Program-made: the position numbers and the translations under genes
The notes under the pieces: model-generated
What the model was told of the DNA's origin: nothing
The model's database searches: none
What the model saw: the letters and a program-made list of their open reading frames with translations, nothing else
Origin: VXRD01 sp965232265
GTDB lineage: Bacteria > Latescibacterota > UBA2968
Reading direction: 5' to 3'
NCBI GenBank assembly: GCA_965232265.1
Contig: CBDDPH010000002.1
Location: 434,001-498,000 of the forward strand
DNA length: 64,000 nt
In this document: positions 14,741 through 23,756 of the stretch, piece after piece
Layout of the letters: every line of letters starts with the position of its first letter
Numbering within the stretch: the first letter of the stretch is position 1

Positions 14741-17700
14741 TCAAACTGTAGCACCAGCAAGCATCATCTGCCCCTTTTCCGTGTACTGCGCCTTATCTTC
14801 TATCGCTACGGTGCGCCAGATGAGGAATTGTTTGCGTAGCGCGTTCATAAAATTTTTGTTGACCCGTCGCCATGACGAGGCGTCGCCCGATAGCCGATCT
14901 ATGGTCAATGTCATGGCAAAAATATTGTGCTCGCCTGTGGGTATCGCTTCAAAATGCACCTGCTGGCTCACGCCCAGATCATAAGGTGCCAACCAGATTG
15001 TCGTGTCAATTGTATGTCCCTGTCCGGTTGCGGTTTCAACTGAGCCGAGCCGTGCGCCATCGGTGTAAAATGTGCCCAGGCTCTCACCTGCATGTGCCTG
15101 AAAATAATCAACGAGGAATACGGATAGGCCAAATACGTCTTTGCCGCCCACGGTAAATGGAAATTCAAAATGCCAGCGGTCGCCGTCTGGATCGGGGAAT
15201 TTCCAGCGGCGCGTCACGTCGGGTACGGCCATCATGGATGCCTGACGCGCGGGATAGATTGACGAGAGCAGGACCACGAGCATGACCAGCATGGAGGAGG
15301 TCACGGTCGAGAGTGCTGAATAATTCACGGTCAGTCCTTGTAAGGCATCTTGCCACAGTAAAATTTTGACCACGCTTTGTCCCAAAAGATACCCGCCAAC
15401 GGTTCCCAAAACAGCGTAAACACAGGCCTCGGCGATAAATAAGAAGGCGATGTGTACGGGTGCTAATCCCACGGAAGAATAAATGCCGATTTCCCGGAAG
15501 CGTTCGTACACCGATCCCATCATGGTATTGAGCACGATCAGCGCGGCGACCAGTATGGGAATGAACAAATTGGCCATGCCCTGCAAAGACGTATCGCCGA
15601 GGGAACTGTAAACCGCGACGCGTATGCCGCCATCTGCGGTTGGAATGCCGGCGAATAATACCACGGATAACCGGGATAAAAACGATTTGATCTCGGCTTC
15701 GACATCCACTTCTTCGTGAAATCGCACGGCCACGGATTGCAGTGGACTGCCCACATCGCGCAGCAGTGCATAGGGTACGATTAAAGTGTCATCGGGGTCC
15801 AGGTGTTCGAAGGGTACGGTATCGACTTCGGGGCGCTCCAATCCCTGCCGTTCTCGGGTCTCGGTCTGCGACATGACGGTGATAAACTCGTCTTCGGTAA
15901 CTTGAAAATCTGCTGGCGTTATCTGTTCTTCATCCAGATCGACAAACAGGCGCATTTTCTCAGAATTGATCAGTCCAATTACTGTGAGTTGTTTGCCAAA
16001 GAGGCGGATGTGCGCCTTGCCGACATCTCGCTCCGTTATCCCCAGGGTCTCCGCTATTCGATCGGGCAAAATACAGGCAGACTCACCCGGTTGAAACCAG
16101 CGTCCGATTCGCAGCAAGGTATCGACCTGCGTCACCTGGGCTTCTTCTGTCGCCAGTCCCAGGATTCCCTGGACGCGGGAATTTTTCTCTTCATAACGCA
16201 ATACGGCTTTTGATTTTTTGTCTTCTCTTGTCGCGATATACCAGCTTCGGGGCGTTATGGTGCCTCTGTCTTTGAAATTTATGAGCGCGTAATCGTAAGC
16301 CGTGTCTTCCAGTGGCCCCCAGAATTTGCTTCTGATCAGGATGCCGGGATACGCGCCTTCTGTATCGCGTTGAAGCTGGTGAAATTCCAATGCGGATTTG
16401 ATAGAAGTAAAGGAGAGCACGGTAAATGTCAGCAGTACCAGAGTTGCAAATGTCAACCAAGTGCGTAGCTTGCGCTTTTTCATATTGGCAATGCCCAGTT
16501 GAAATGCCGCCACTGATGCGCTGATGCGCCCTACGTCGGTTTCGTGCAACAATACTTCGGCACTGCGGAGTCGCCGGATATTCTCGTTGAACCGGCCCGA
16601 TAGAATCGAGATGACAAAGATCGCCAGTGCTAAGATGACAAAAGCCAGCAAAATCACAAAGGGGTTGGAGAGGTCAAATGCGGGGTGTACCTGGGACAGA
16701 AATATCCAGATGATGACAAAGACCAAGCCGATCCCGCCGATTTGCATGCGAATATCGGCAAAGGTAAAGATCAACCGCTCGAGAAAGAACGCACAGGGGA
16801 TGACCAAGAGCATGAAGAAAATCACGCCGCGGATCACATCGTTCTGCGTTGTTTTTACGTCTGGATATGCCCGCGATTCAATGCCCATGCCCGCGCGCGT
16901 GTGTTTTACAAAAGCATCCCATTGCTTTTCCTGAAGTGCGGTTTCTGCATCATCCAGATGTTGTTTTGCCTGCGCGTGCAATACTTCCAACCGCTGGTTT
17001 TCAATTGAGTACTGGCGCAGTTTTCGCATGCGCGACTCGTTCAACATCCACATGTCTCGCGCCGCCTGATAGGGCGTGCGGATTAGTGAGCCTGATGAGA
17101 GGGTTTGAAATCCCTCGCCCCGGGCATCCCACTCGGTGTCTGCGCTTTTTGAGTTGAGTAACAAATAGCGCACGCCAATTGCGCCTGCTCGCATGGCTAT
17201 TTTCACTTTTTCACCTGGGGATGTATAGACGACGCCGACGGGTTCATCTGGCCCAAATCCGATGTCATAACCGTATTCTTGCGGTGCGGTATTGCCCACG
17301 CCATAGACGCTGATGTTGGATAAGGTGTTCAAATATCGGGGATCGACTGTGCCGTAGAAATCGGTTGCTACGCAGGGAAATAGGATGACGGTTTGTTTTG
17401 TGATCCACCAGTTCATATTGAAATGACCGCTGTAGATTTTACCCTGTCGTCCCTGGTTGGGTGCGTACGTGATTTCGCCGCTGTGCGGGTCGATATAGTA
17501 CGCCCGCACGTGTACGCGACGCTCTGCCACACCCGGGATATAGTATTCGCCGTTTTCATCTGCGAGGTCGTAGTAAATGCGCCGCACGCCTTTGATGGAT
17601 TTTTCCAAGCCCATCCGCATGGCGGCGATTGCACCTGGGCGCGATTTATCGGGGGTGATGCTGCGCCGGGGAAATGTGCGTACATATCCCTTGAGGCCGC

Positions 17701-19267
17701 GCATGCGGTCGGTGGGGTCCAGTTTGTAGTCGGGTAAAAATTCCCTGTCGTTGAACGACAAATCCAGCATGCCCGCGAGTACGCGAATCTGTTTGGTCAA
17801 ATTGGCGTAGTTTATATACTCGGCCTGGTCCAGAGGGGTATCTACGCGGAATCGCGCGTCGTTTATGGTTGTCAATGAGAGTGCGGGGGTGCCCGCATAG
17901 AGTACGACTTCGCTGTCGCTTTTGATATTTTCGCCGGGGATGTACATGTCCCAGGTCATGCCGCCTTTGGGATTGATGCCATCGACCATGACGTCTTTTG
18001 ACGGTACGCCCATGCCTTCGGCAATGGCGGTTGCATAGCGTACAAAGGATTTGCTAAATGTGGCAAAAAATCGCGTGGAAAAATAATTGACCGCTGTGTT
18101 GACGCCAAATCCAGCGGTTTGGGTCGCTACGCCTATTTCATCTGTCTGGCTCGAGAGATCCAATCCGATAAACAGGTCGATGTCAATGGGTTCGGTCATG
18201 AGCGCGGCAAAGTGTTCTTCTTTGCGCGAGTGCCGGTTCAGGAAGTCGCAAATACCCCGGAATCCCAGATGGTGTGCGGATGAGGCGAGGAAGAGGACCG
18301 TGTATTTGGGACGATGGGCTTGAAAATATTCAGCGAGACGCAGGAGTGCGACAATGCCACACGCCATTTCAGCACCGGGTGCCTGTGCGGGTACGACAGA
18401 CATGGCGTCGTAGTAGGCGTTGATGACGACGATTTTTTTCTTCATTACTGGATCCGATCCCTCGATCCAGCCCAATACGTTGGCTGCGTCGTTTTTCTTC
18501 CAGGGCATCCGGGATTCGAGTTGTATTTCTATTTCGCCCTGGTCTGCCAACAGAGTGCGTAATTTCTCACCGTGTTTGCGGTCGATCCAGAATCGCTCGA
18601 CAGTGTTGGGTACTTGCAAAAATTTTGTTTCGGCCTGTGTATAAGATGTGGTATCTGGCGCGATGAATATGATTTGTTGCGCGCCCAGAACAGCGGCGTT
18701 GAGCCATCTGTTCCAGGTGTTAAAGTTCAGGAGGACGACGGTGTTTTCCACGTCTTTGCCGTCATAAGCTTTAAATTCGCCGTCGCCGCCGTCGACCAGG
18801 CGCGTTCGTATGCCGCCCGGTGGCAAGGTGGAGGTTTTCACGAGGTTGGGCCATAGCCCGGAGAGCGGAAAGACTTCGCCGGATGAGATGACGGTCAACT
18901 GGCTGCCGTCATCTACGGGCGAGGTTACGCCATAAGTTTCTGTTTCTACGTTTTTTAGATCCAGTGCCCGGAAGCGTTGTTCGATAAATTTCGCGGCGGC
19001 ATCGTGTCCCGGATAGCCGGGTACGCGAGATTTATATTGGGTGAAAGTCGCCATGAGTGCGCGCACTTCTGCTTCTGTGATCTCGCGTTTTACGCGATCC
19101 GCTACGACTTCGGCACCCGGTACTGGGGCTGGTTCTACGGGTTCGGGGGGGCGCAAGCCCAGCACATGGCGCAGCAATGGATCAATCGTATCGGGTCCTG
19201 AGATGACTGCGCCAAACCCGAATACGGCAACCCCGATCAATGCCAACCAACCGATGCGACGAGACAT
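14741..19267 (-). CDS. M28-peptidase-like / FtsX permease fusion protein
   Basis: About 1508 residues. The ATG at 19267 is preferred over an upstream TTG because AAAGG lies 7 bases before it. Order: an N-terminal signal/anchor helix; a PA-like insert (about 125-245); an M28-like zinc-peptidase fold (about 265-400). The usual ligand motifs are changed there: HxD reads YYD, the DNASG-type loop reads GAEMACG, and the EE pair reads HH in SSAHHLGFRG. After a long segment, membrane helices (about 825-900) lead to an FtsX/MacB-like permease (KKRKLRTWLTFATLVLLTF, later VYERFREIGIYSSVGLAPVHI with three helices), then a soluble C-terminal domain of about 130 residues. It is last in the GWxTD operon. 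No ABC ATPase is adjacent, so transport is unproven. Confidence 0.72.
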   Translation of the reverse strand: MSRRIGWLALIGVAVFGFGAVISGPDTIDPLLRHVLGLRPPEPVEPAPVPGAEVVADRVKREITEAEVRALMATFTQYKSRVPGYPGHDAAAKFIEQRFRALDLKNVETETYGVTSPVDDGSQLTVISSGEVFPLSGLWPNLVKTSTLPPGGIRTRLVDGGDGEFKAYDGKDVENTVVLLNFNTWNRWLNAAVLGAQQIIFIAPDTTSYTQAETKFLQVPNTVERFWIDRKHGEKLRTLLADQGEIEIQLESRMPWKKNDAANVLGWIEGSDPVMKKKIVVINAYYDAMSVVPAQAPGAEMACGIVALLRLAEYFQAHRPKYTVLFLASSAHHLGFRGICDFLNRHSRKEEHFAALMTEPIDIDLFIGLDLSSQTDEIGVATQTAGFGVNTAVNYFSTRFFATFSKSFVRYATAIAEGMGVPSKDVMVDGINPKGGMTWDMYIPGENIKSDSEVVLYAGTPALSLTTINDARFRVDTPLDQAEYINYANLTKQIRVLAGMLDLSFNDREFLPDYKLDPTDRMRGLKGYVRTFPRRSITPDKSRPGAIAAMRMGLEKSIKGVRRIYYDLADENGEYYIPGVAERRVHVRAYYIDPHSGEITYAPNQGRQGKIYSGHFNMNWWITKQTVILFPCVATDFYGTVDPRYLNTLSNISVYGVGNTAPQEYGYDIGFGPDEPVGVVYTSPGEKVKIAMRAGAIGVRYLLLNSKSADTEWDARGEGFQTLSSGSLIRTPYQAARDMWMLNESRMRKLRQYSIENQRLEVLHAQAKQHLDDAETALQEKQWDAFVKHTRAGMGIESRAYPDVKTTQNDVIRGVIFFMLLVIPCAFFLERLIFTFADIRMQIGGIGLVFVIIWIFLSQVHPAFDLSNPFVILLAFVILALAIFVISILSGRFNENIRRLRSAEVLLHETDVGRISASVAAFQLGIANMKKRKLRTWLTFATLVLLTFTVLSFTSIKSALEFHQLQRDTEGAYPGILIRSKFWGPLEDTAYDYALINFKDRGTITPRSWYIATREDKKSKAVLRYEEKNSRVQGILGLATEEAQVTQVDTLLRIGRWFQPGESACILPDRIAETLGITERDVGKAHIRLFGKQLTVIGLINSEKMRLFVDLDEEQITPADFQVTEDEFITVMSQTETRERQGLERPEVDTVPFEHLDPDDTLIVPYALLRDVGSPLQSVAVRFHEEVDVEAEIKSFLSRLSVVLFAGIPTADGGIRVAVYSSLGDTSLQGMANLFIPILVAALIVLNTMMGSVYERFREIGIYSSVGLAPVHIAFLFIAEACVYAVLGTVGGYLLGQSVVKILLWQDALQGLTVNYSALSTVTSSMLVMLVVLLSSIYPARQASMMAVPDVTRRWKFPDPDGDRWHFEFPFTVGGKDVFGLSVFLVDYFQAHAGESLGTFYTDGARLGSVETATGQGHTIDTTIWLAPYDLGVSQQVHFEAIPTGEHNIFAMTLTIDRLSGDASSWRRVNKNFMNALRKQFLIWRTVAIEDKAQYTEKGQMMLAGATV

Positions 19268-19340
19268 GGAAGGACCTTTCAAGAAATCGGATAATTCAAA
19301 ATTCAGACGCTATGAAGTGTACCAAAATAAGTGAGTTAAA

Positions 19341-21326
19341 TCAATACCATTTGTGAACGGTGTGTCCCTGGGGCATGAACCAGATCGCATCTACGATGAG
19401 ACCCAGAGCGGTTGATAGCACGTAAGCCACAAGCATGCCGACGAAAAACGGTTTTGAGCGGCGGTAAAAGGGTGCTCCGCCGATACGCAATAATGTGAAT
19501 TTGATCAGCCAGGCGACAAAGATGGTGAAACTGGTGAGGCGGGCGAGCATGGTGCCCGATAGGGCGAGTCCGATGGGGTGCAGGGGCCACGATGTGAATT
19601 GGTAGCGCAAGAATAGCAGGGCATACATGGCAAATGCGCCGATCAGGAAAAAATAGTAGTCGATGACTTCCATGGGTTGCGGCGATACGATCGCGTTGAC
19701 AGAATTTTGATAGCCGCCTACGCCAGCGCGAATGATGAGCCAGTTTGGCGAGAAATTGTACCCGCCAATGCGATAGCCCAGCCAGATTGTAAAGAGGGTG
19801 GATGAGACGATGCCGACCACAAACGCCACGCAAAGGCCGCCAAAGAGGGGGCGTTTATTGCCGGGGATGAAGTCGGACAGGCGGTTGAGATGCGTGCCCA
19901 CGGAAAAGGTAAATCCGCGGAAGTGGTTGATGGCGACAGATGCGGGATAGAGCATGGCGTGTGTTGCCGCTGGAATGGCGCGGGCACCGCCCATGAGCGC
20001 GGTTGTCAGGGTCCAGGCTGAGGCCGGCGCATTTACGTAAATGAGGCCCGAGTCGGCGAGAATTTTCGATATGGCACCATAAGTCAAGAACATGGTTGGC
20101 AACAGGATGGCGATGACTTTCCACGCGATACCGGATGCGGATAGCCAGACCAGGACATAGGCGATTGAGACGGCGAGACAGCAGAAGGCTATGCGATAGG
20201 ATATGAGTTCTCGGCTGTCGTCTATATGCGCGCTTTTGGGATAAAGCGCTTTTTGAAATGCCTGTTTCAGATGCGCCCGCGCAATCCATACCCACCACAG
20301 AGACAGGGCGACAAATGCGCCGGTTGTTTGCCAGGAATAGCGTTTGGTGGCATAGTAGCGGTGAAAGGCCGGTATGCCGAGTTGATCCAGGATACCGGAT
20401 TCTACGGTGAACAGGAGATCGAAGAGCCACAGGCTGAGCAATACTTCCAAGCTCGCGAAATACGAAAAGCATATTCCCACTGTGCTTACAAATACCCACT
20501 GCGGCGGAAAGTTTCGGCCAATGGGTACCCAAGTGCCGCCGGCGGTTGGAAATTTTGGCAGCGCGGGATGAAACCACGCAATGATGTTCCAGACAAATAT
20601 TACGCCCACCACGCCAAATCCGGTCCAAAACATCCGACCCTGCATAAATTCGGGCAAGTAGGTCCGCCCGGTGCCGGGCTGTGTGGTCAGTTCAACGATG
20701 GGTTCCATCGCGGGATAGACCAGTTTTTCGTGCTCTGCCCATTGTTTACGCATGATGACCGAAGCACAAAAGCAGGCGAGTGCGACGGCACATACAAAGG
20801 TGAACCACCAGAAGAGGGGACCGATCCAGACGGACCATGGCACGGGCGCACCGGCGGGCAAGCCGTCGTAGAACCAGTTCATTGCACCGTCGCGATTGGA
20901 CGGGATGATCCATTCGGGCAGGTACGGGTGCAAAAACTCTGCCCATCGGTTTTCGGGTGTAGAAAAATAATAAGGGGTTACGATGACGCCGACGAGATAG
21001 CCGCTTACGCCATAGGTGGGGCCGAGGGAACTGATAAAGCCCATAGAAAAAATTACGAGCCATTCGCCCGAGGAAAAGGCAAAGGGTTTGCCAAACCACC
21101 GCGCGAGCACACCACACACAATCAAACACAATAGTGTGAGCATCAAATTGCCCATGGGCATGTGGCTATAGGCCATGAAGGAGCTGTGCAAGATGTATCG
21201 CACGACTGTTGCCAGTGCGCTGATTGCGACGACCAGCACAAGCCCGAAGATCAGCGATCGGACTGTGACCCCTTTGTTCGCATGATCTGGCGAATTTGCG
21301 ATTGGATATGTTTGTTCTGCGCTCAA
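19341..21326 (-). CDS. DUF6785/DUF6784-type multispan membrane protein, paralogue 1
   Basis: 661 residues with about 12-14 hydrophobic helices. Characteristic blocks are FAFSSGEWLVIFSMGFISSLGPTYGVSGYLVGVIVTPYY, STPENRW..FLHPYLPEWI, FYDGLPAGAPVPWSVWIGPLFWW and the ending VDAIWFMPQGHTVHKWY. The paralogue at 47103 has the same blocks in the same order. The family resembles oligopeptide-type transporters in topology, but the substrate is unknown. The start is TTG, 3 bases after the stop of the upstream GWxTD gene, implying coupled translation. A fusion of M28-like and FtsX domains follows. Confidence 0.8.
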   Translation of the reverse strand: MSAEQTYPIANSPDHANKGVTVRSLIFGLVLVVAISALATVVRYILHSSFMAYSHMPMGNLMLTLLCLIVCGVLARWFGKPFAFSSGEWLVIFSMGFISSLGPTYGVSGYLVGVIVTPYYFSTPENRWAEFLHPYLPEWIIPSNRDGAMNWFYDGLPAGAPVPWSVWIGPLFWWFTFVCAVALACFCASVIMRKQWAEHEKLVYPAMEPIVELTTQPGTGRTYLPEFMQGRMFWTGFGVVGVIFVWNIIAWFHPALPKFPTAGGTWVPIGRNFPPQWVFVSTVGICFSYFASLEVLLSLWLFDLLFTVESGILDQLGIPAFHRYYATKRYSWQTTGAFVALSLWWVWIARAHLKQAFQKALYPKSAHIDDSRELISYRIAFCCLAVSIAYVLVWLSASGIAWKVIAILLPTMFLTYGAISKILADSGLIYVNAPASAWTLTTALMGGARAIPAATHAMLYPASVAINHFRGFTFSVGTHLNRLSDFIPGNKRPLFGGLCVAFVVGIVSSTLFTIWLGYRIGGYNFSPNWLIIRAGVGGYQNSVNAIVSPQPMEVIDYYFFLIGAFAMYALLFLRYQFTSWPLHPIGLALSGTMLARLTSFTIFVAWLIKFTLLRIGGAPFYRRSKPFFVGMLVAYVLSTALGLIVDAIWFMPQGHTVHKWY

Positions 21327-21329
21327 TTC

Positions 21330-23696
21330 TTATCTCTTACCGATTCTGAATATCCCTTCCCGAACAGCGGTCTGGGTACTGTTGAGGTCTTTTACTGTCA
21401 TGAGCAAGCGATACCGCCCGGGCTCAACGCGGCCGATATCGAGCGCGACGTAGTCGGCAGTCCAGAGGTCGCGGCCCGTTTGTTCGTATTGTACGGTGAT
21501 GAGTTCCCCATCTCTTCGCCGTATTCTGGGTTGCGAGGCGAGTTCGCGTCCTTTTTCCGGGGCGACAGCAAAGGCGACCTGGTAGTGCGTTTGCCCAAAG
21601 GTGTCTCGCGTCAGGTTGTAAATTTCAAAATAGACGAAAATGGGCGTGCCCAGGAAAAAGGTGCGAGATGGCGATGTTGTGATGCGCCACCTGTCGCGCG
21701 CGGGCAGGGTATTGCTCTGCTCCTGAGGTGCGGAAGCAGGTTCTTCAATATGCTGTGCGATCTGTAGATCACTGAGCATTAAACTGTCACCTGAAAAATC
21801 GTGCAGGCGCACTTTTTCCCGATAATTGCCCAGTCGATTGGTGTTGACCCGCCACATTTGTACGGCGAGGTCGTATTCTCCGGGGGATAGGGAAATGTCG
21901 ATGCGGTCTCTGGCGATCAGGCTTTTTCCGCGGAGTCCGGGGGGAAGGGGTATGGCGACGTCTTCCCGCAGGCGTTTTGCGTCGCGGTTCTGATCATCTA
22001 CGAGGGCGATGCGGCGTTCGACTACGACTGTGGTATCCGGGTCGCTGGACATTGCGACTTCGTCTATTGGGAGGCCGATGTTGATCTGGAGGTCTGTTTT
22101 GTCGTTTTGTCCGCGGAAGGACAGGGCCTCGTAATAGAAGTTGAGGGGGTCGAGGTCGGATGTGTCGTAGCGTTCGGGTTTTTTCGCCGCCGCCGCTGCG
22201 ACTTGTGATGCGGGTGAGAAGTCGTTCATCATTCGGAGGAATCTGAGCGGCGACCCGCGAGAAGCCACGTCATAAACGTCTTCTCTGTCGATGGTTGGGA
22301 CGGGTGCATAGTTGTAGATATTCGTGTGCATTTCGTCGGTGAATACGACTTCTATGCCGTGGTTGATGTCGGGATATATCCACACTTCCCAGGGGACGCT
22401 GGAGAAATCGTTCCCGGCTGTGACGGGTTTCCAGCCGCGCAAGCCAAGGGTGCCGTCGTCTTCTTCGAGGGGGAGGTTGCTTTCGACATTTCGAAGCGCG
22501 ATGCGGACGGGGAATACGGGTCCGGTGTAGGTGACGGTTGTGCCGGGACGGCCGTAGAGTTGAAATGCCAGTTTTTCCTGTATGCGTTGCACGGGGATCG
22601 GGACGCTGGCATTGGGTTCTCGCCAGGTGGAGCGGTAGTCCGGTTCCCCGTATCGGATATAGACTTCGCCCCGCTGGTCAAAGGGGTATTTGTAACGCCC
22701 AAAGAAGGTCCGCGCATGCCAGACGCGACGATAGTGTTCCGCGCGTCTCTGGCTTCCTCCGGTTGTGCCAAAGGTATCTTTGCGGATCCAGAAGGCGTTC
22801 AGAAAAGCGTCCACACCTTCGTCTGAGGTCACGCGATACGATGCAATTTCTTCTGGCGTGGCGATCAGGGAGATGTCTTCATAGATTGCTCTTTCCCGCG
22901 CCGATAGGGTTTCCAGATATTTTTGAAATACGGATAGGGCGTCTTCGTAACGCCGCGAGGCCAATAGCACTTGCGCCAATAGCGGAAGTCTTCGCGCATC
23001 GGCCATGTGCGCGGCAATCTGGGTCACGATGTTGTAGCGTTTTTCGGCCAAAAATTCAAGGGCAAATTCAAGTGCGGGCGTTTCGTCCTGTGTGCCGTGT
23101 GACAGGTAGGTGTTATAGTGGGATAGTGCTTGAGGGGTATCGCCTTTTTTGCGATAAAGGCGCGCCAGTAGCAGGTGGGCGGCACCATAGCGGGGGTTGA
23201 TTTGTAGTGCTTTGTTTGCCGCTTCTATTGCGTCTTTTTCTTTTCCGCGCGCCAGAAAGGTTCGGCCGAGGACTTCATAGCTTTCAGCGCGGTTGGAGTC
23301 GGCCTGTATCGCTTTTTCAAGGTGGGAGGTCGCGCGTTTGAATTTGTTGCGATATTCCAGAAGGACCCGTCCCATTCCCAGATGGGCGTCTGCCTGGTAC
23401 GGGTCGTTTTTCAGCGATCGCTCAAATGCGGCTTCGGCGCTGTCGGGCAGTTGGAGTCGGAGATAGAGGTGGCCGATACGGGCGAGTATCAGGGTGGAGT
23501 CCGCAGAACTCGGTACGGCTTCTTTTAATGTGTCGATGGCTTCTCTGATCAGGGTTTTTCGCCCGAGTGCCTGGGCTTTGAGATAAAGGGCGTCCAAGTC
23601 TGGGTCTTCGGCAGCGGCAGGTCCAAATGGGATCAGACATAAAACACCGATACAACACATCCGCCACAAGAAGCTATTTATCTGAATATTTATCAT
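21330..23696 (-). CDS. TPR protein with GWxTD domain, paralogue 2
   Basis: 788 residues. A signal peptide (MINIQINSFLWRMCCIGVLC, cleavage near AAA-ED, residue 30) sends it to the periplasm or outer membrane. Residues of about 35-270 are TPRs. The GWxTD-type domain follows: AFWIRKD (301-307), HYRRVWHART, then PFDQRGEVYIRYGEPDYR (338-355). The literal GWxTD is replaced by PFDQR before RGEVYIRYGEPD. The C-terminal 400 residues are beta-rich. The family is of unknown function. It has 55 bases, filled mostly by a palindrome, between it and its larger paralogue. Confidence 0.82.
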   Translation of the reverse strand: MINIQINSFLWRMCCIGVLCLIPFGPAAAEDPDLDALYLKAQALGRKTLIREAIDTLKEAVPSSADSTLILARIGHLYLRLQLPDSAEAAFERSLKNDPYQADAHLGMGRVLLEYRNKFKRATSHLEKAIQADSNRAESYEVLGRTFLARGKEKDAIEAANKALQINPRYGAAHLLLARLYRKKGDTPQALSHYNTYLSHGTQDETPALEFALEFLAEKRYNIVTQIAAHMADARRLPLLAQVLLASRRYEDALSVFQKYLETLSARERAIYEDISLIATPEEIASYRVTSDEGVDAFLNAFWIRKDTFGTTGGSQRRAEHYRRVWHARTFFGRYKYPFDQRGEVYIRYGEPDYRSTWREPNASVPIPVQRIQEKLAFQLYGRPGTTVTYTGPVFPVRIALRNVESNLPLEEDDGTLGLRGWKPVTAGNDFSSVPWEVWIYPDINHGIEVVFTDEMHTNIYNYAPVPTIDREDVYDVASRGSPLRFLRMMNDFSPASQVAAAAAKKPERYDTSDLDPLNFYYEALSFRGQNDKTDLQINIGLPIDEVAMSSDPDTTVVVERRIALVDDQNRDAKRLREDVAIPLPPGLRGKSLIARDRIDISLSPGEYDLAVQMWRVNTNRLGNYREKVRLHDFSGDSLMLSDLQIAQHIEEPASAPQEQSNTLPARDRWRITTSPSRTFFLGTPIFVYFEIYNLTRDTFGQTHYQVAFAVAPEKGRELASQPRIRRRDGELITVQYEQTGRDLWTADYVALDIGRVEPGRYRLLMTVKDLNSTQTAVREGIFRIGKR

Positions 23697-23723
23697 GGTC
23701 TCAGGTCACAAGGTGTGAAATCA

Positions 23724-23756
23724 CAGTAGAGGCGGGTTTCAAACCCGCCTCTACTG
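23724..23756. repeat. 33-bp perfect palindrome over a stop codon
   Basis: A 16-bp stem (23724-23739 with 23741-23756) around one central C: CAGTAGAGGCGGGTTT and its exact complement. The TAG stop of the upstream 1157-residue GWxTD gene (23751-23753) lies inside the right arm. There is no T-tract, so it is not a standard terminator. It sits between the two GWxTD paralogues. Confidence 0.85.

Noticed and set aside
14436..14984. 182-residue forward frame across the csp leader
   Set aside because: Runs through csp, its hairpin and the end of the FtsX-fusion gene; no coding features.
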